Source: Bacteroidota bacterium (GTDB lineage: Bacteria > Bacteroidota > Bacteroidia > Flavobacteriales > Flavobacteriaceae). Taken from it: a stretch of DNA of 18,746 nucleotides. Shown here one piece after another: positions 8,158 through 15,800 of this stretch. The first letter of the stretch is position 1; every line of letters begins with the position of its first letter. The DNA is taken from positions 1 to 18,746 of the forward strand of contig SMXJ01000159.1 in assembly GCA_004356305.1 (NCBI GenBank), read 5' to 3'. The position numbers were made by a program, and so were the translations under genes. Under the pieces are notes generated by a model. The model did not search any database. It was not told the DNA's origin and worked only from the letters and a program-made list of their open reading frames with translations.

Positions 8158-8712
8158 TTATACCTTCATAATTTCAGCTTCCTTTTTGCTGAAAATATCT
8201 TCGATCTTCTTAACGTAATCGTTTGTCATTTCCTGAATGTCAATCTCAAGATTTTTATGCATATCGTCACTCAAATCAAGATTTTTTAGGTCGATATTAG
8301 CAGTCTTACGATCGTTACGAACACCAATTTTAGTCTCTTCGCATTCTGCTTTCGCTTGTTTAGCCAGTTCGCGACGTCTTTCTTCCGTCAAAGGAGGTAC
8401 GTTAATGATTACGCTTTCTCCATTATTCATTGGATTGAAACCAAGGTTAGCAGCGTGGATACCCTTTTCAATCTCAGGAATAAGCGCTTTTTCCCAGGGT
8501 TGAATAGAAATAGTCATCCCATCGGGGGTACTTATATTCGCAATTTGGTTAAGCGGAGTGGGACTTCCGTAGTAATCTACCATCACATCCGTGATCATAG
8601 CAGGGGTAGCCCTACCGGCTCTAATGTTTATCAAATTTTTCTCCAAATGTAGAATGGCATTGGCCATCGCTTCTTTGGCACTGTCCACGATAAATTTAAT
8701 TTCTTCTTCCAT
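8158..8712 (-). CDS. frr: Ribosome recycling factor
   Basis: RRF works with EF-G to split the post-termination ribosome and free mRNA and tRNA. The ATG at 8712 gives MEEEIKFIVDSAKEAM and 184 residues, the normal family length. A TTG two codons upstream lies inside the promoter box and is rejected as the start. The N-terminal helix is followed by the family signature NLINIRAGRATPAM with its essential arginines, then GSPTPLNQIANIS, ISIQPWEK and the segment NVPPLTEERRRELAKQAK, and a long C-terminal helix ending KKEAEIMKV. It lies 97 nt downstream of pyrH with its own promoter in the gap, and a strong terminator follows. Confidence 0.98.
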   Translation of the reverse strand: MEEEIKFIVDSAKEAMANAILHLEKNLINIRAGRATPAMITDVMVDYYGSPTPLNQIANISTPDGMTISIQPWEKALIPEIEKGIHAANLGFNPMNNGESVIINVPPLTEERRRELAKQAKAECEETKIGVRNDRKTANIDLKNLDLSDDMHKNLEIDIQEMTNDYVKKIEDIFSKKEAEIMKV

Positions 8713-8715
8713 TTT

Positions 8716-8743
8716 CAAATATAATTTGCTATTCGGAAATCAA
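8716..8743 (-). promoter_or_regulatory. Promoter of frr, abutting the start codon
   Basis: On the minus strand TTG (8743-8741) and TATATTTG (8723-8716) are separated by 17 nt, an exact match to the flavobacterial TTG-N17-23-TAnnTTTG consensus. Only 3 nt lie between the -7 box and the frr ATG (8712-8710), so transcription should begin at or next to the A of the start codon. That predicts a leaderless frr mRNA from this promoter, in addition to read-through from pyrH. Confidence 0.7.
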
Positions 8744-8809
8744 TAATTATTCCAATTTGGTTCCTAAAATATTCGATCATATGACTGTAGCGAAACTAAG
8801 TTTCTCAAA

Positions 8810-9517
8810 CTACAAGTTCACTTTCGTCCCTACTTTTTCTCCTGAAACAACTTTTAAGAGGTTTCCGGCAGTGTTCATATCAAAAACGATGATGGGGAGC
8901 TCATTTTCCTGGCTCAATGTAAAAGCGGTTGTGTCCATTACTTTTAATCCCTTTTTAAGCACATCATCAAAACTAATAAAATCGAATTTAGTTGCTTTTT
9001 CATCTTTTTCGGGGTCGCTGGTGTAAATTCCGTCTACACGGGTTCCTTTTAAGATTACATTGGCCTCAATCTCTATAGCGCGTAGTACCGCAGCGCTATC
9101 AGTTGTAAAGTAGGGGTTTCCTGTTCCTCCGCCAAATATCACAACACGGCCTTTTTCCAAATGCCGAACCGCCTTACGTCGTATAAAAGGCTCTGCTACT
9201 TCGTTCATTTTTATGGCACTTTGCAATCGGGTTGGCACGTTTTCAGCCTCCAAGGCACTTTGCAACGCCAAACCATTAATAACCGTAGCCAACATTCCCA
9301 TATAATCACCCTGGACCCTGTCCACTCCTAGGCTTGCGCCTGAAACTCCTCTATAAATATTACCGCCACCAATAACAATGGCTACTTGTACACCCTTGTT
9401 TGTAATCTGTTTTATTTCTTTGGCATATTCTTGAAGTCTTACAGGATCAATACCATATTGACGTTTTCCCATCAATGCTTCTCCTGAGAGCTTGAGTAAT
9501 ATTCTTTTGTACTGCAT
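8810..9517 (-). CDS. pyrH: UMP kinase
   Basis: PyrH phosphorylates UMP to UDP with ATP, a committed step in pyrimidine nucleotide synthesis. It is a hexameric cytoplasmic enzyme of the amino-acid-kinase fold, unrelated to eukaryotic UMP/CMP kinases. The 235-residue protein starts at ATG 9517. It shows LKLSGEAL (8-15, phosphate binding), VIGGGNIYRG (48-57), GDYMGMLATVINGLALQ in the region where nucleotides bind the family, IFGGGTGNPYFTTDSAA in the UMP-binding region, and DGIYTSDPEKD. It sits between tsf and frr, its usual place in bacteria, with a terminator and a promoter in the gap before it. Confidence 0.98.
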   Translation of the reverse strand: MQYKRILLKLSGEALMGKRQYGIDPVRLQEYAKEIKQITNKGVQVAIVIGGGNIYRGVSGASLGVDRVQGDYMGMLATVINGLALQSALEAENVPTRLQSAIKMNEVAEPFIRRKAVRHLEKGRVVIFGGGTGNPYFTTDSAAVLRAIEIEANVILKGTRVDGIYTSDPEKDEKATKFDFISFDDVLKKGLKVMDTTAFTLSQENELPIIVFDMNTAGNLLKVVSGEKVGTKVNL

Positions 9518-9535
9518 ATAGGTTTTTTACTGAAG

Positions 9536-9570
9536 CAAAAATAATGAAAATTTTATGGATTTTTGTCAAA
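9536..9570 (-). promoter_or_regulatory. Promoter of pyrH
   Basis: On the minus strand TTTG (9570-9567) and TATTTTTG (9543-9536) are separated by 23 nt, matching the TTTG/TAnnTTTG consensus at the upper end of normal spacing. The expected transcription start is about 12 nt before the pyrH ATG. The -33 element follows directly after the T run of the tsf terminator, so termination of one unit and initiation of the next are packed together. Confidence 0.65.
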
Positions 9571-9571
9571 T

Positions 9572-9604
9572 AAAAAACCACCCGGACTATGTAAGGGTGG
9601 TTTT
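9572..9604 (-). terminator. Rho-independent terminator of tsf
   Basis: On the minus strand AAAACCACCC (9604-9595) pairs perfectly with GGGTGGTTTT (9583-9574) across an 11-nt loop, and the T tract continues to 9572. It begins 20 nt after the tsf stop. This is the clearest terminator in the window. The stem's flanking A and T runs also give it a terminator shape on the plus strand, where no gene needs it. Confidence 0.88.
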
Positions 9605-9624
9605 GAATATTTCTGAGTGGTTGA

Positions 9625-10593
9625 TCAGGCCAGACTGACTCTCTCAAACCCTACAACACTGGCGTCTCCTTTGCCCGCCACATATTGAGCAACGTTTAAT
9701 TTTTCGTCCATGATATAATTTTGATCCAACAAGGATAACTCCTGATCGAGAGTAGTATTATCGCTGATAAAACGCGCTAATTTACCCGGAAGGATTCTGT
9801 CCCATATTTGCTCTGGTTTACCTTCGGCTTTCAATTGAGCCTTTGCATTTTCTTCAGCTTTAGCCAACACTTCGTCTGTTAATTGAGCTCTCGAAATATA
9901 CTGTGGTACGTTTTTTAGGGTTTTACCCATTCGTCTCAATTCGATGTTCTCTTTTTCGATTACCGCGATACGAGCCTCGGTTTCAGAGGCGATATAAGCA
10001 GGGTCAAAATCTTTGTAAGATAAAGTAGTCGCTCCCATAGAAGCAACCTGCATCGAAACATTCTTGGCTAATTCGGCAGCACCGTTACTCGCGGAAGATA
10101 ATCCTACCAAAGCACCAATTTTATTACCATGGATGTAAAAACCAATGAAAGGTGCTTCTAGCGTTTTATAGCCACCAATTTCAATTTTCTCACCAATTAC
10201 ACCGGTTTGCTCAATCAATTTTTCTTGAACCGTCATTCCGTTTTCATATTCAGATTCCAAGAATTCTTCTAATGAAGATGTCCCCAAAGCAACTTCTGCC
10301 ATTTGGTGGGCCATAGCAACATAACTATCGTTTTTGGAAACGAAATCGGTCTCACAATTCACAGAAACGATAACTCCTTTAGTGGTGGCTTCATTAACCT
10401 TAGCGATCACAGCACCTTCACTTGAATCTCTATCTGCTCTTTTATCTGCAATTTTTTGTCCTTTCTTACGTAGGATCTCAATAGCTTTATCAATATCACC
10501 TTCTGCCTCTACCATTGCATTTTTACAATCCATCATTCCGGCACCTGTTTTTTTTCTTAAATTATTTACTTCTGTGGCGGTTACTTTTACCAT
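9625..10593 (-). CDS. tsf: Translation elongation factor Ts
   Basis: EF-Ts is the nucleotide-exchange factor that regenerates EF-Tu-GTP from EF-Tu-GDP. The 322-residue protein starts at ATG 10593, longer than the 283 residues of the E. coli protein. The N-terminal UBA-like module ATEVNNLRKKTGAGMMDCKNAM (6-27) is followed by the hallmark CETDFVSKND (80-89), whose Asp and Phe reach into the EF-Tu nucleotide pocket. Later segments such as GGYKTLEAPFIGFYIHG and the second core repeat EQIWDRILPGKLARFISDN are typical. It lies 91 nt after rpsB with a promoter between, and is followed by the strong terminator at 9604-9572. Confidence 0.98.
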   Translation of the reverse strand: MVKVTATEVNNLRKKTGAGMMDCKNAMVEAEGDIDKAIEILRKKGQKIADKRADRDSSEGAVIAKVNEATTKGVIVSVNCETDFVSKNDSYVAMAHQMAEVALGTSSLEEFLESEYENGMTVQEKLIEQTGVIGEKIEIGGYKTLEAPFIGFYIHGNKIGALVGLSSASNGAAELAKNVSMQVASMGATTLSYKDFDPAYIASETEARIAVIEKENIELRRMGKTLKNVPQYISRAQLTDEVLAKAEENAKAQLKAEGKPEQIWDRILPGKLARFISDNTTLDQELSLLDQNYIMDEKLNVAQYVAGKGDASVVGFERVSLA

Positions 10594-10634
10594 CGTTATA
10601 AAGTTTAGTTGTTGTAATTATTGAAAAAATCGTT

Positions 10635-10662
10635 CAAATTTATCTCTTGAAGAAAAAATCAA
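10635..10662 (-). promoter_or_regulatory. Promoter of tsf
   Basis: On the minus strand TTG (10662-10660) and TAAATTTG (10642-10635) are separated by 17 nt, an exact fit to the flavobacterial consensus. It lies wholly in the rpsB-tsf gap, begins 22 nt after the rpsB stop and predicts a leader of about 35 nt. EF-Ts can therefore be made independently of S2. Confidence 0.65.
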
Positions 10663-10684
10663 TCGCCCTTTTTAAAAATGGTAT

Positions 10685-11536
10685 TTATTCTTCTTCTTCC
10701 TTAGCAACAGGGATGGCTACTAAACCAGCTCTTTTTCTCGGTACTTTTTTGGTTTTTGCTTCAACCGGTGTATCAGCAGACGACGCATCAGAAGCCGGAG
10801 GAGTCGCAGCTCGTGCAGCATCAGCAGCTTCATTTTCTTTTCCGGATTTTCTTTCAGCCAAGCCTTCGTTGATAGCATCTGTTACGCTAAAGATGATCTT
10901 CTCGATAGATTTTGAAGCATCATCGTTTGAAGGGATCACATAATCTATAAATCGTGGATCACTATTGGTATCAACCATTGCGAAGATCGGGATATTCAAT
11001 TTTTGAGCTTCTTTCACTGCTATATGTTCCCGTGTAATATCTACAACGAACAATGCTCCGGGAAGACGGCTCATATCTGAGATAGATCCTAAGTTCTTTT
11101 CCAATTTTGCACGTGTACGGTCAACAGCCAGTCTCTCTTTTTTAGAAAGGGTCATGAATGTACCATCTTGTTTCATACGGTCGATAATACTCATTTTCTT
11201 AACCGCTTTGCGAATAGTAACAAAGTTGGTCAACATTCCACCGGGCCATCTTTCAGTGATGTAAGGCATGTTGGCATTCTTCGCTTTCTCAGCAACGATG
11301 TCTTTCGCTTGTTTTTTGGTAGCTACGAAGAGAATTTTTCTTCCACTGGCAGCTATTTTCTTGAGGGCTTCGTTCGCCTCATCGAGCTTTGCTGCAGTTT
11401 TATAAAGATTGATAATGTGGATCCCATTACGCTCCATATAGATGTACGGGGCCATGTTCGGGTTCCATTTTCTGGTAAGGTGTCCAAAATGTACACCGGC
11501 GTCAAGGAGTTCCTTAACTTCTTTGTTCTTTGCCAT
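10685..11536 (-). CDS. rpsB: Small ribosomal subunit protein uS2, with long acidic/alanine-rich tail
   Basis: S2 binds late to the back of the 30S subunit and is needed for S1 docking. The 283-residue protein starts at ATG 11536 with KELLDAGVHFGHLTRKWNP (residues 8-26), the family N-terminal signature, followed by MAPYIYMERNGIHIINLYKT. The second signature lies near PGALFVVDITREHIAVKEAQ, then IPIFAMVDTNSDP and YVIPSNDDASKSI. The ribosomal fold ends near residue 225. The last 58 residues are low-complexity: alanine, serine, proline and charged residues, including KTKKVPRKRAG and a final EEEE. This makes it longer than E. coli S2 (241). The tail is probably disordered. The gene follows rpsI after a 242-nt spacer rich in inverted repeats. 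Confidence 0.97.
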   Translation of the reverse strand: MAKNKEVKELLDAGVHFGHLTRKWNPNMAPYIYMERNGIHIINLYKTAAKLDEANEALKKIAASGRKILFVATKKQAKDIVAEKAKNANMPYITERWPGGMLTNFVTIRKAVKKMSIIDRMKQDGTFMTLSKKERLAVDRTRAKLEKNLGSISDMSRLPGALFVVDITREHIAVKEAQKLNIPIFAMVDTNSDPRFIDYVIPSNDDASKSIEKIIFSVTDAINEGLAERKSGKENEAADAARAATPPASDASSADTPVEAKTKKVPRKRAGLVAIPVAKEEEE

Positions 11537-11778
11537 TTTTGTAATAGTTTACTTTCTGTAATAATAGATAGCAACCTTTCCTTCGGTAATACCGAATTTT
11601 TTGGTTTAGATGCTAAACTAATCTCTACATTCCACCGGAGCCCAGTGCGAAAGAGGATTCTTCTGCGCTAAAGCTTCGAAGCATATAGATAACAGCTTTG
11701 ATTAATAATAAATATGAACGTTACCTTCATCAACCGGATACCTCGATAGAGACACCCAATCGTTGGGGTCTAAAAATA
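11537..11778 (-). promoter_or_regulatory. Inverted-repeat-rich spacer before rpsB; candidate S2 leader RNA
   Basis: The 242 nt between the rpsI stop and the rpsB ATG hold several inverted repeats, given in minus-strand order. GACCCCAA-CGA-TTGGG-T-GTC (11770-11751) is an 8-bp stem with one bulge, lying 8 nt after rpsI. AAAGCT (11699-11694) pairs with AGCTTT (11675-11670) and competes with the palindrome GCTTCGAAGC (11682-11673). GCG and AAGA pair with TCTT and CGC over 11668-11647. GTTTAG-CAT-CTAAAC (11618-11604) is perfect. TTCGGTA-T-TACCGAA (11596-11582) is also perfect. None is followed by a T run in the direction of rpsB. I found no TAnnTTTG box. A structured leader for feedback control by S2 is a reasonable inference, but is not shown. 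Confidence 0.4.
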
Positions 11779-12165
11779 TTAACGTTTAGAGAACTGGAAT
11801 TTCTTACGAGCTTTCTTCTGCCCGAATTTCTTGCGCTCTACCATTCTTGGATCTCGGGTCATCAGACCTTCAAGTTTCAATATGGCTTTATTTTCCTCGT
11901 TTACCTCAACCATGGCACGAGAAATAGCCAGGCGAATCGCTTCAGCCTGCCCAGTGATACCACCACCGAAAACATTCACTTTAATGTCAAAGGCTTTTTC
12001 GTTTTCGGTTAACTTAAGCGGTTGTTGTACTTTATATTGCAAAATAGGAGTGGTAAAATAGTTATTCAGTTCGCGGTTGTTGATCGTGATGTTCCCTTTT
12101 CCTTTAGAAACATAGATACGAGCAACAGCAGTCTTTCTTCTTCCAATTTTGTGAATAATCTCCAT
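11779..12165 (-). CDS. rpsI: Small ribosomal subunit protein uS9
   Basis: S9 lies in the head of the 30S subunit, and its C-terminal tail reaches the P-site tRNA. The 128-residue protein has the normal length. Its N-terminus HKIGRRKTAVARIYVSKGKG carries the GRRKTAVARV-type signature. GGGITGQAEAIRLAISRAM (69-87) is the second conserved stretch, and the basic tail ends in the nearly invariant SKR. Its ATG (12165-12163) shares one base with the rplM stop (TAATG), the usual tight L13-S9 pair, so translation is probably coupled. Confidence 0.98.
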   Translation of the reverse strand: MEIIHKIGRRKTAVARIYVSKGKGNITINNRELNNYFTTPILQYKVQQPLKLTENEKAFDIKVNVFGGGITGQAEAIRLAISRAMVEVNEENKAILKLEGLMTRDPRMVERKKFGQKKARKKFQFSKR

Positions 12166-12620
12166 TAGTTGTTGTCGTTAAGGTTAATGCTTCTTGGTTT
12201 TTGTGCTTCCTGATTGTGCTCTGTACCATCATATACTTTTAGATTTCTGAAAATGGCAGCACCCAGCTTATTTTTAGGGAGCATTCCTTTTACAGCTTTT
12301 TCTACCAGTCGTGAAGGGCTTTTGTCAAACAATTCCTGAGCAGTCAAAGAGCGCTGTCCTCCAGGATAACCTGTGTAACGGATATATTCCTTAGCTTCCC
12401 ACTTTTTTCCTGTCAGGTTGATCTTGGCAGCGTTTGTAATAATTACATTGTCACCGCAATCTACATGTGGAGTGAAACTTGGTTTGTGTTTACCTCGAAG
12501 TAATTTTGCTACTTCGCTAGCAAGACGACCCAATGTTTGCCCGTCCGCATCTACTAAAAGCCACTCTTTATTTACGGTGCCTTTGTTCGCAGATACTGTT
12601 TTGTAACTTAATGTGTCCAT
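12165..12620 (-). CDS. rplM: Large ribosomal subunit protein uL13
   Basis: L13 is an early-assembly protein of the 50S subunit. The 151-residue protein starts at ATG 12620. It has the conserved core WLLVDADGQTLGRLASEVAKLLRGK (residues 21-45), HVDCGDNVIITNAAKINLTGKK (53-74) and GYPGGQRSLTAQELFDKSPSRLVEKAVKGMLPKNKLG, the L13 signature region. It opens the translation cluster, has a well-formed promoter 54 nt upstream, and overlaps rpsI by one base at its stop. Confidence 0.98.
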   Translation of the reverse strand: MDTLSYKTVSANKGTVNKEWLLVDADGQTLGRLASEVAKLLRGKHKPSFTPHVDCGDNVIITNAAKINLTGKKWEAKEYIRYTGYPGGQRSLTAQELFDKSPSRLVEKAVKGMLPKNKLGAAIFRNLKVYDGTEHNQEAQKPRSINLNDNN

Positions 12621-12657
12621 TTAGTTTTTTGTCAATAGTTAATAAATCATCGTTTTT

Positions 12658-12670
12658 CCCTCGAAAAGGG
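12658..12670 (-). promoter_or_regulatory. Hairpin at the predicted 5' end of the rplM mRNA
   Basis: On the minus strand CCCT-TTTCG-AGGG (12670-12658) forms a 4-bp stem with a 5-nt loop. It begins 3 nt after the -7 box of the rplM promoter, so it sits at the very 5' end of the transcript, with an A-rich, unstructured stretch of about 37 nt between it and the ATG. It could protect the message or serve as an L13 binding site. The stem is short, so this is tentative. Confidence 0.35.
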
Positions 12671-12673
12671 CTG

Positions 12674-12704
12674 CAAATATACCATATATTTATTTTAATA
12701 ACAA
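12674..12704 (-). promoter_or_regulatory. Promoter of the rplM-rpsI unit
   Basis: On the minus strand TTG (12704-12702) and TATATTTG (12681-12674) are separated by 20 nt, a full match to the Bacteroidetes TTG/TAnnTTTG consensus. The -7 box ends 53 nt before the rplM ATG. It lies in the 199-nt gap after pyc, where I saw no terminator hairpin for pyc, so pyc read-through into the ribosomal cluster remains possible. Confidence 0.75.
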
Positions 12705-12819
12705 GCACGAAGTTCTCAATTCAGAATAAACCTAAAAATAGTTCAATTGCCAGCCGTTGATAAGTAAATACGGGGAATTTAAATGAGAGATATCAAAAAC
12801 AAATATTGACGAGAGACAG

Positions 12820-15800
12820 CTATTCGAACGTCATTATTAGATCGTCTTTCAGGACCATTTCTCCGGGTTTTAAGGTAATGGATTTGATCTTCCCCGGGAT
12901 ATGTGATGTAACCGTACTTTCCATCTTCATAGCCTCAATAATAAACAAGGGATCGTTCACTTTTATTTCCTGTCCTCTCTTCACCAGTACCTTGTACAAT
13001 AACCCTTGAAGCGGAGCCCCAAACTCGGCACTATCATCGAGATTGGCTTTTACGTTTTCTTCCTTTTGTATCTTGATGGATTGATCTTTGATCTCTACGA
13101 ACCTATTTTCCCCATTCACCTTAAAAAATACAGTTCGTTCACCTTCATCATTAGGCACACTTACAGAAAGTAATTTTACAATTATGGTTTTTCCGGGTTC
13201 TAATTCAATAATCGCTTCCTCTCTCAGTTTCATTCCATAGAAGAAATTCTTTGTAGGCAAAATAGCGGTATTGCCATACCTTTTGTATTTTTCGTGGGCC
13301 TGTTCAAACACTCTCGGATACAAACTATAAGATAAAAAATCTTCAAACTCGATGGATCTGGTAAACCCTTTCTGAAATTTTTTTTTAAATTCGATATATT
13401 CCGTTTCAAAATTTATGGGCTCGAGATGTTCGTTTGGCCTATCGGTATAAGGCTTGATATTTTTAAGGATTATTTTTTGTAAATCCTTAGGAAAACCCCC
13501 CAATGGCTGCCCTAGGTCCCCTTTGAAAAAATTGATAACCGATTCAGGGAATGAGATCTCATGACCCCGCTCCATAATAGCTGATGGGGACAGGTCATTG
13601 GTTACCATAAATATAGCCATATCGCCAACTACCTTAGAACTTGGGGTCACTTTTACCAGGTTGCCAAACATTTCATTTACGGTCGCGTACATATTCTTTA
13701 CTTCTTCAAAGCGGTCACCCAACCCCAGAGCCGTAGCCTGAGGGCGCAAATTAGAATATTGACCACCCGGAATTTCGTGTTGGTAAACCTCAGCGGTACC
13801 GGACTTTAAACCCGATTCAAACGGATAATAATATTCCCTTATGTCTTCCCAATAATTGGAAAACTCGTTGAGTTTTTGGATATCAAATTCATGAGCCCTG
13901 TCCTGATGTTTCATCATTTCAATCACTGAGTTGAAATTGGGCTGTGAGGTCAAACCCGACAATCCGCCTAAGGCAACATCCACTACATCCACTCCCGCTT
14001 CGATGGCTTTCAAATAAGTTGCGGCCTGGATAGAAGATGTATCATGGGTGTGTAAGTGCAAAGGAATACCGAGGGTATCTTTAAGAGCCGAGACGAGTTC
14101 GGTGGCAGCATAGGGAGTTAATAAACCCGCCATGTCTTTGATAGCGATCATATGTGCCCCTGCATTTTCAAGGTCTTTGGCCAGTTGGGTGTAATATTTT
14201 AGGCTGTATTTGGTCTGCTTGGTGTCGAGTATATCGCCCGTATAACTTATGGCAGCTTCGGCAATGCCATCCGTTTTGTTCCGTACAAATTTGATGCTCG
14301 GTTCCATGGCTTTCACCCAGTTCAAAGAATCGAAGATCCTAAAGATATCAATCCCATTTTCCCATGATGTTTCAATGAATTTTTCGATCAAATTATCCGG
14401 GTACGCTTTATAACCAACCGCGTTCGAACCACGTAACAGCATTTGAAACAATATATTAGGAACGAGTTTTCGCAGTTCTCGTAATCGCGTCCACGGGCTT
14501 TCGTTTAAAAACCGAAGACATACATCGAAAGTAGCTCCTCCCCACATTTCAATGCTAAAGGTATTTGGATGGTTTTTCGCAAAGCTTTCGGCTACATTTA
14601 GCATGTCAAAGCTTCGCATACGGGTGGCCAGTAAGGACTGGTGAGCATCTCGAAAGGTGGTGTCTGTATACTGAATCTTTTTTTCATTTTTTAACCAGGC
14701 ACAGAATTTTTCAGGGCCTAATTTTGTAAGCAGGTCCTTAGTGCCTTCAGGATAATCTATAGAAGTATCAAAGTCAGGTACCTTCGGAACCCTAAAAAGC
14801 TTATTTTCTTCTATGAACTTAATGTCGGAGTTCCCATTTACAATTATCTCACCCAGGTAATTTGTTATTTTTGAAGTACGGTCCTGGGGGAGTTTAATAT
14901 TGAAAAGTGACGGCGTTTCCTGTATAAAATTAACCGATGCTCTACCTTCCTTAAAGGTTTCATGCATGATAACATTCTGAAGAAAATGAATATTGGTTTT
15001 CACACCTCTTATTCTAAATTCTTTCAATGCACGCACCATTTTACGTACGGCTCCATCCAGTGTTCTTCCTTGTGCCGATACTTTTACCAACATGGAATCG
15101 AAGAACGGGCTCACGCTATACGATTGATAAATGCTACCTGCGTCCAATCGAATTCCCATTCCCGAAGCACTTCTATAGGTGGTAATGGTCCCATAGTCCG
15201 GCGTAAAATTGTTTTCGGGATCTTCAGTGGTGATTCGACATTGTAAAGCAAATCCATGCGTGCTCAGTGATTCTTGATCATTTATTTTTATTTGTTCGTC
15301 TGAAAGTTTGTAGCCTCCTGCTATGAATATTTGGGTTTTAACCAGATCGATACCTGTTACCATTTCGGTCACCGTATGTTCCACCTGAATGCGTGGATTT
15401 ACTTCAATAAAATAGACCCGGTCCTTTTTATCGACCAAAAATTCTACCGTACCTACATTGTTGTAATTTACTTCATTGGTAATTGCCAAAGCATAGGTGT
15501 ATAATAACTGTTTCACCTTTTTTGAAACATTAAAAGAGGGAGCGATTTCAACCACTTTTTGATGCCTTCTTTGTACTGAACAATCCCTCTCGAACAGATG
15601 TCGAATATTCCCATGATTGTCGGCCACAATTTGAATTTCCAGATGTTTAGGGTCTTCTATATATTTTTCGAGAAACATGGTGTCGTCCCCAAAAGCATTT
15701 AAGGATTCACTTCTGGCCGAATCAAAATGAATTTCTAAGTCCCGTGAGGTTCGTACTATACGCATTCCTCTGCCACCTCCCCCAGATGCGGCTTTCAGCA

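Noticed and set aside
11168..11671. 167-codon plus-strand frame across rpsB and its leader
   Set aside because: It is antisense to the conserved coding sequence of S2, has no recognisable domain and is explained by the codon bias of the opposite strand.
12638..12650. Three-codon upstream frame (ATG ATT TAT TAA) in the rplM leader
   Set aside because: It is too short and AT-rich to be more than chance, with no supporting context.
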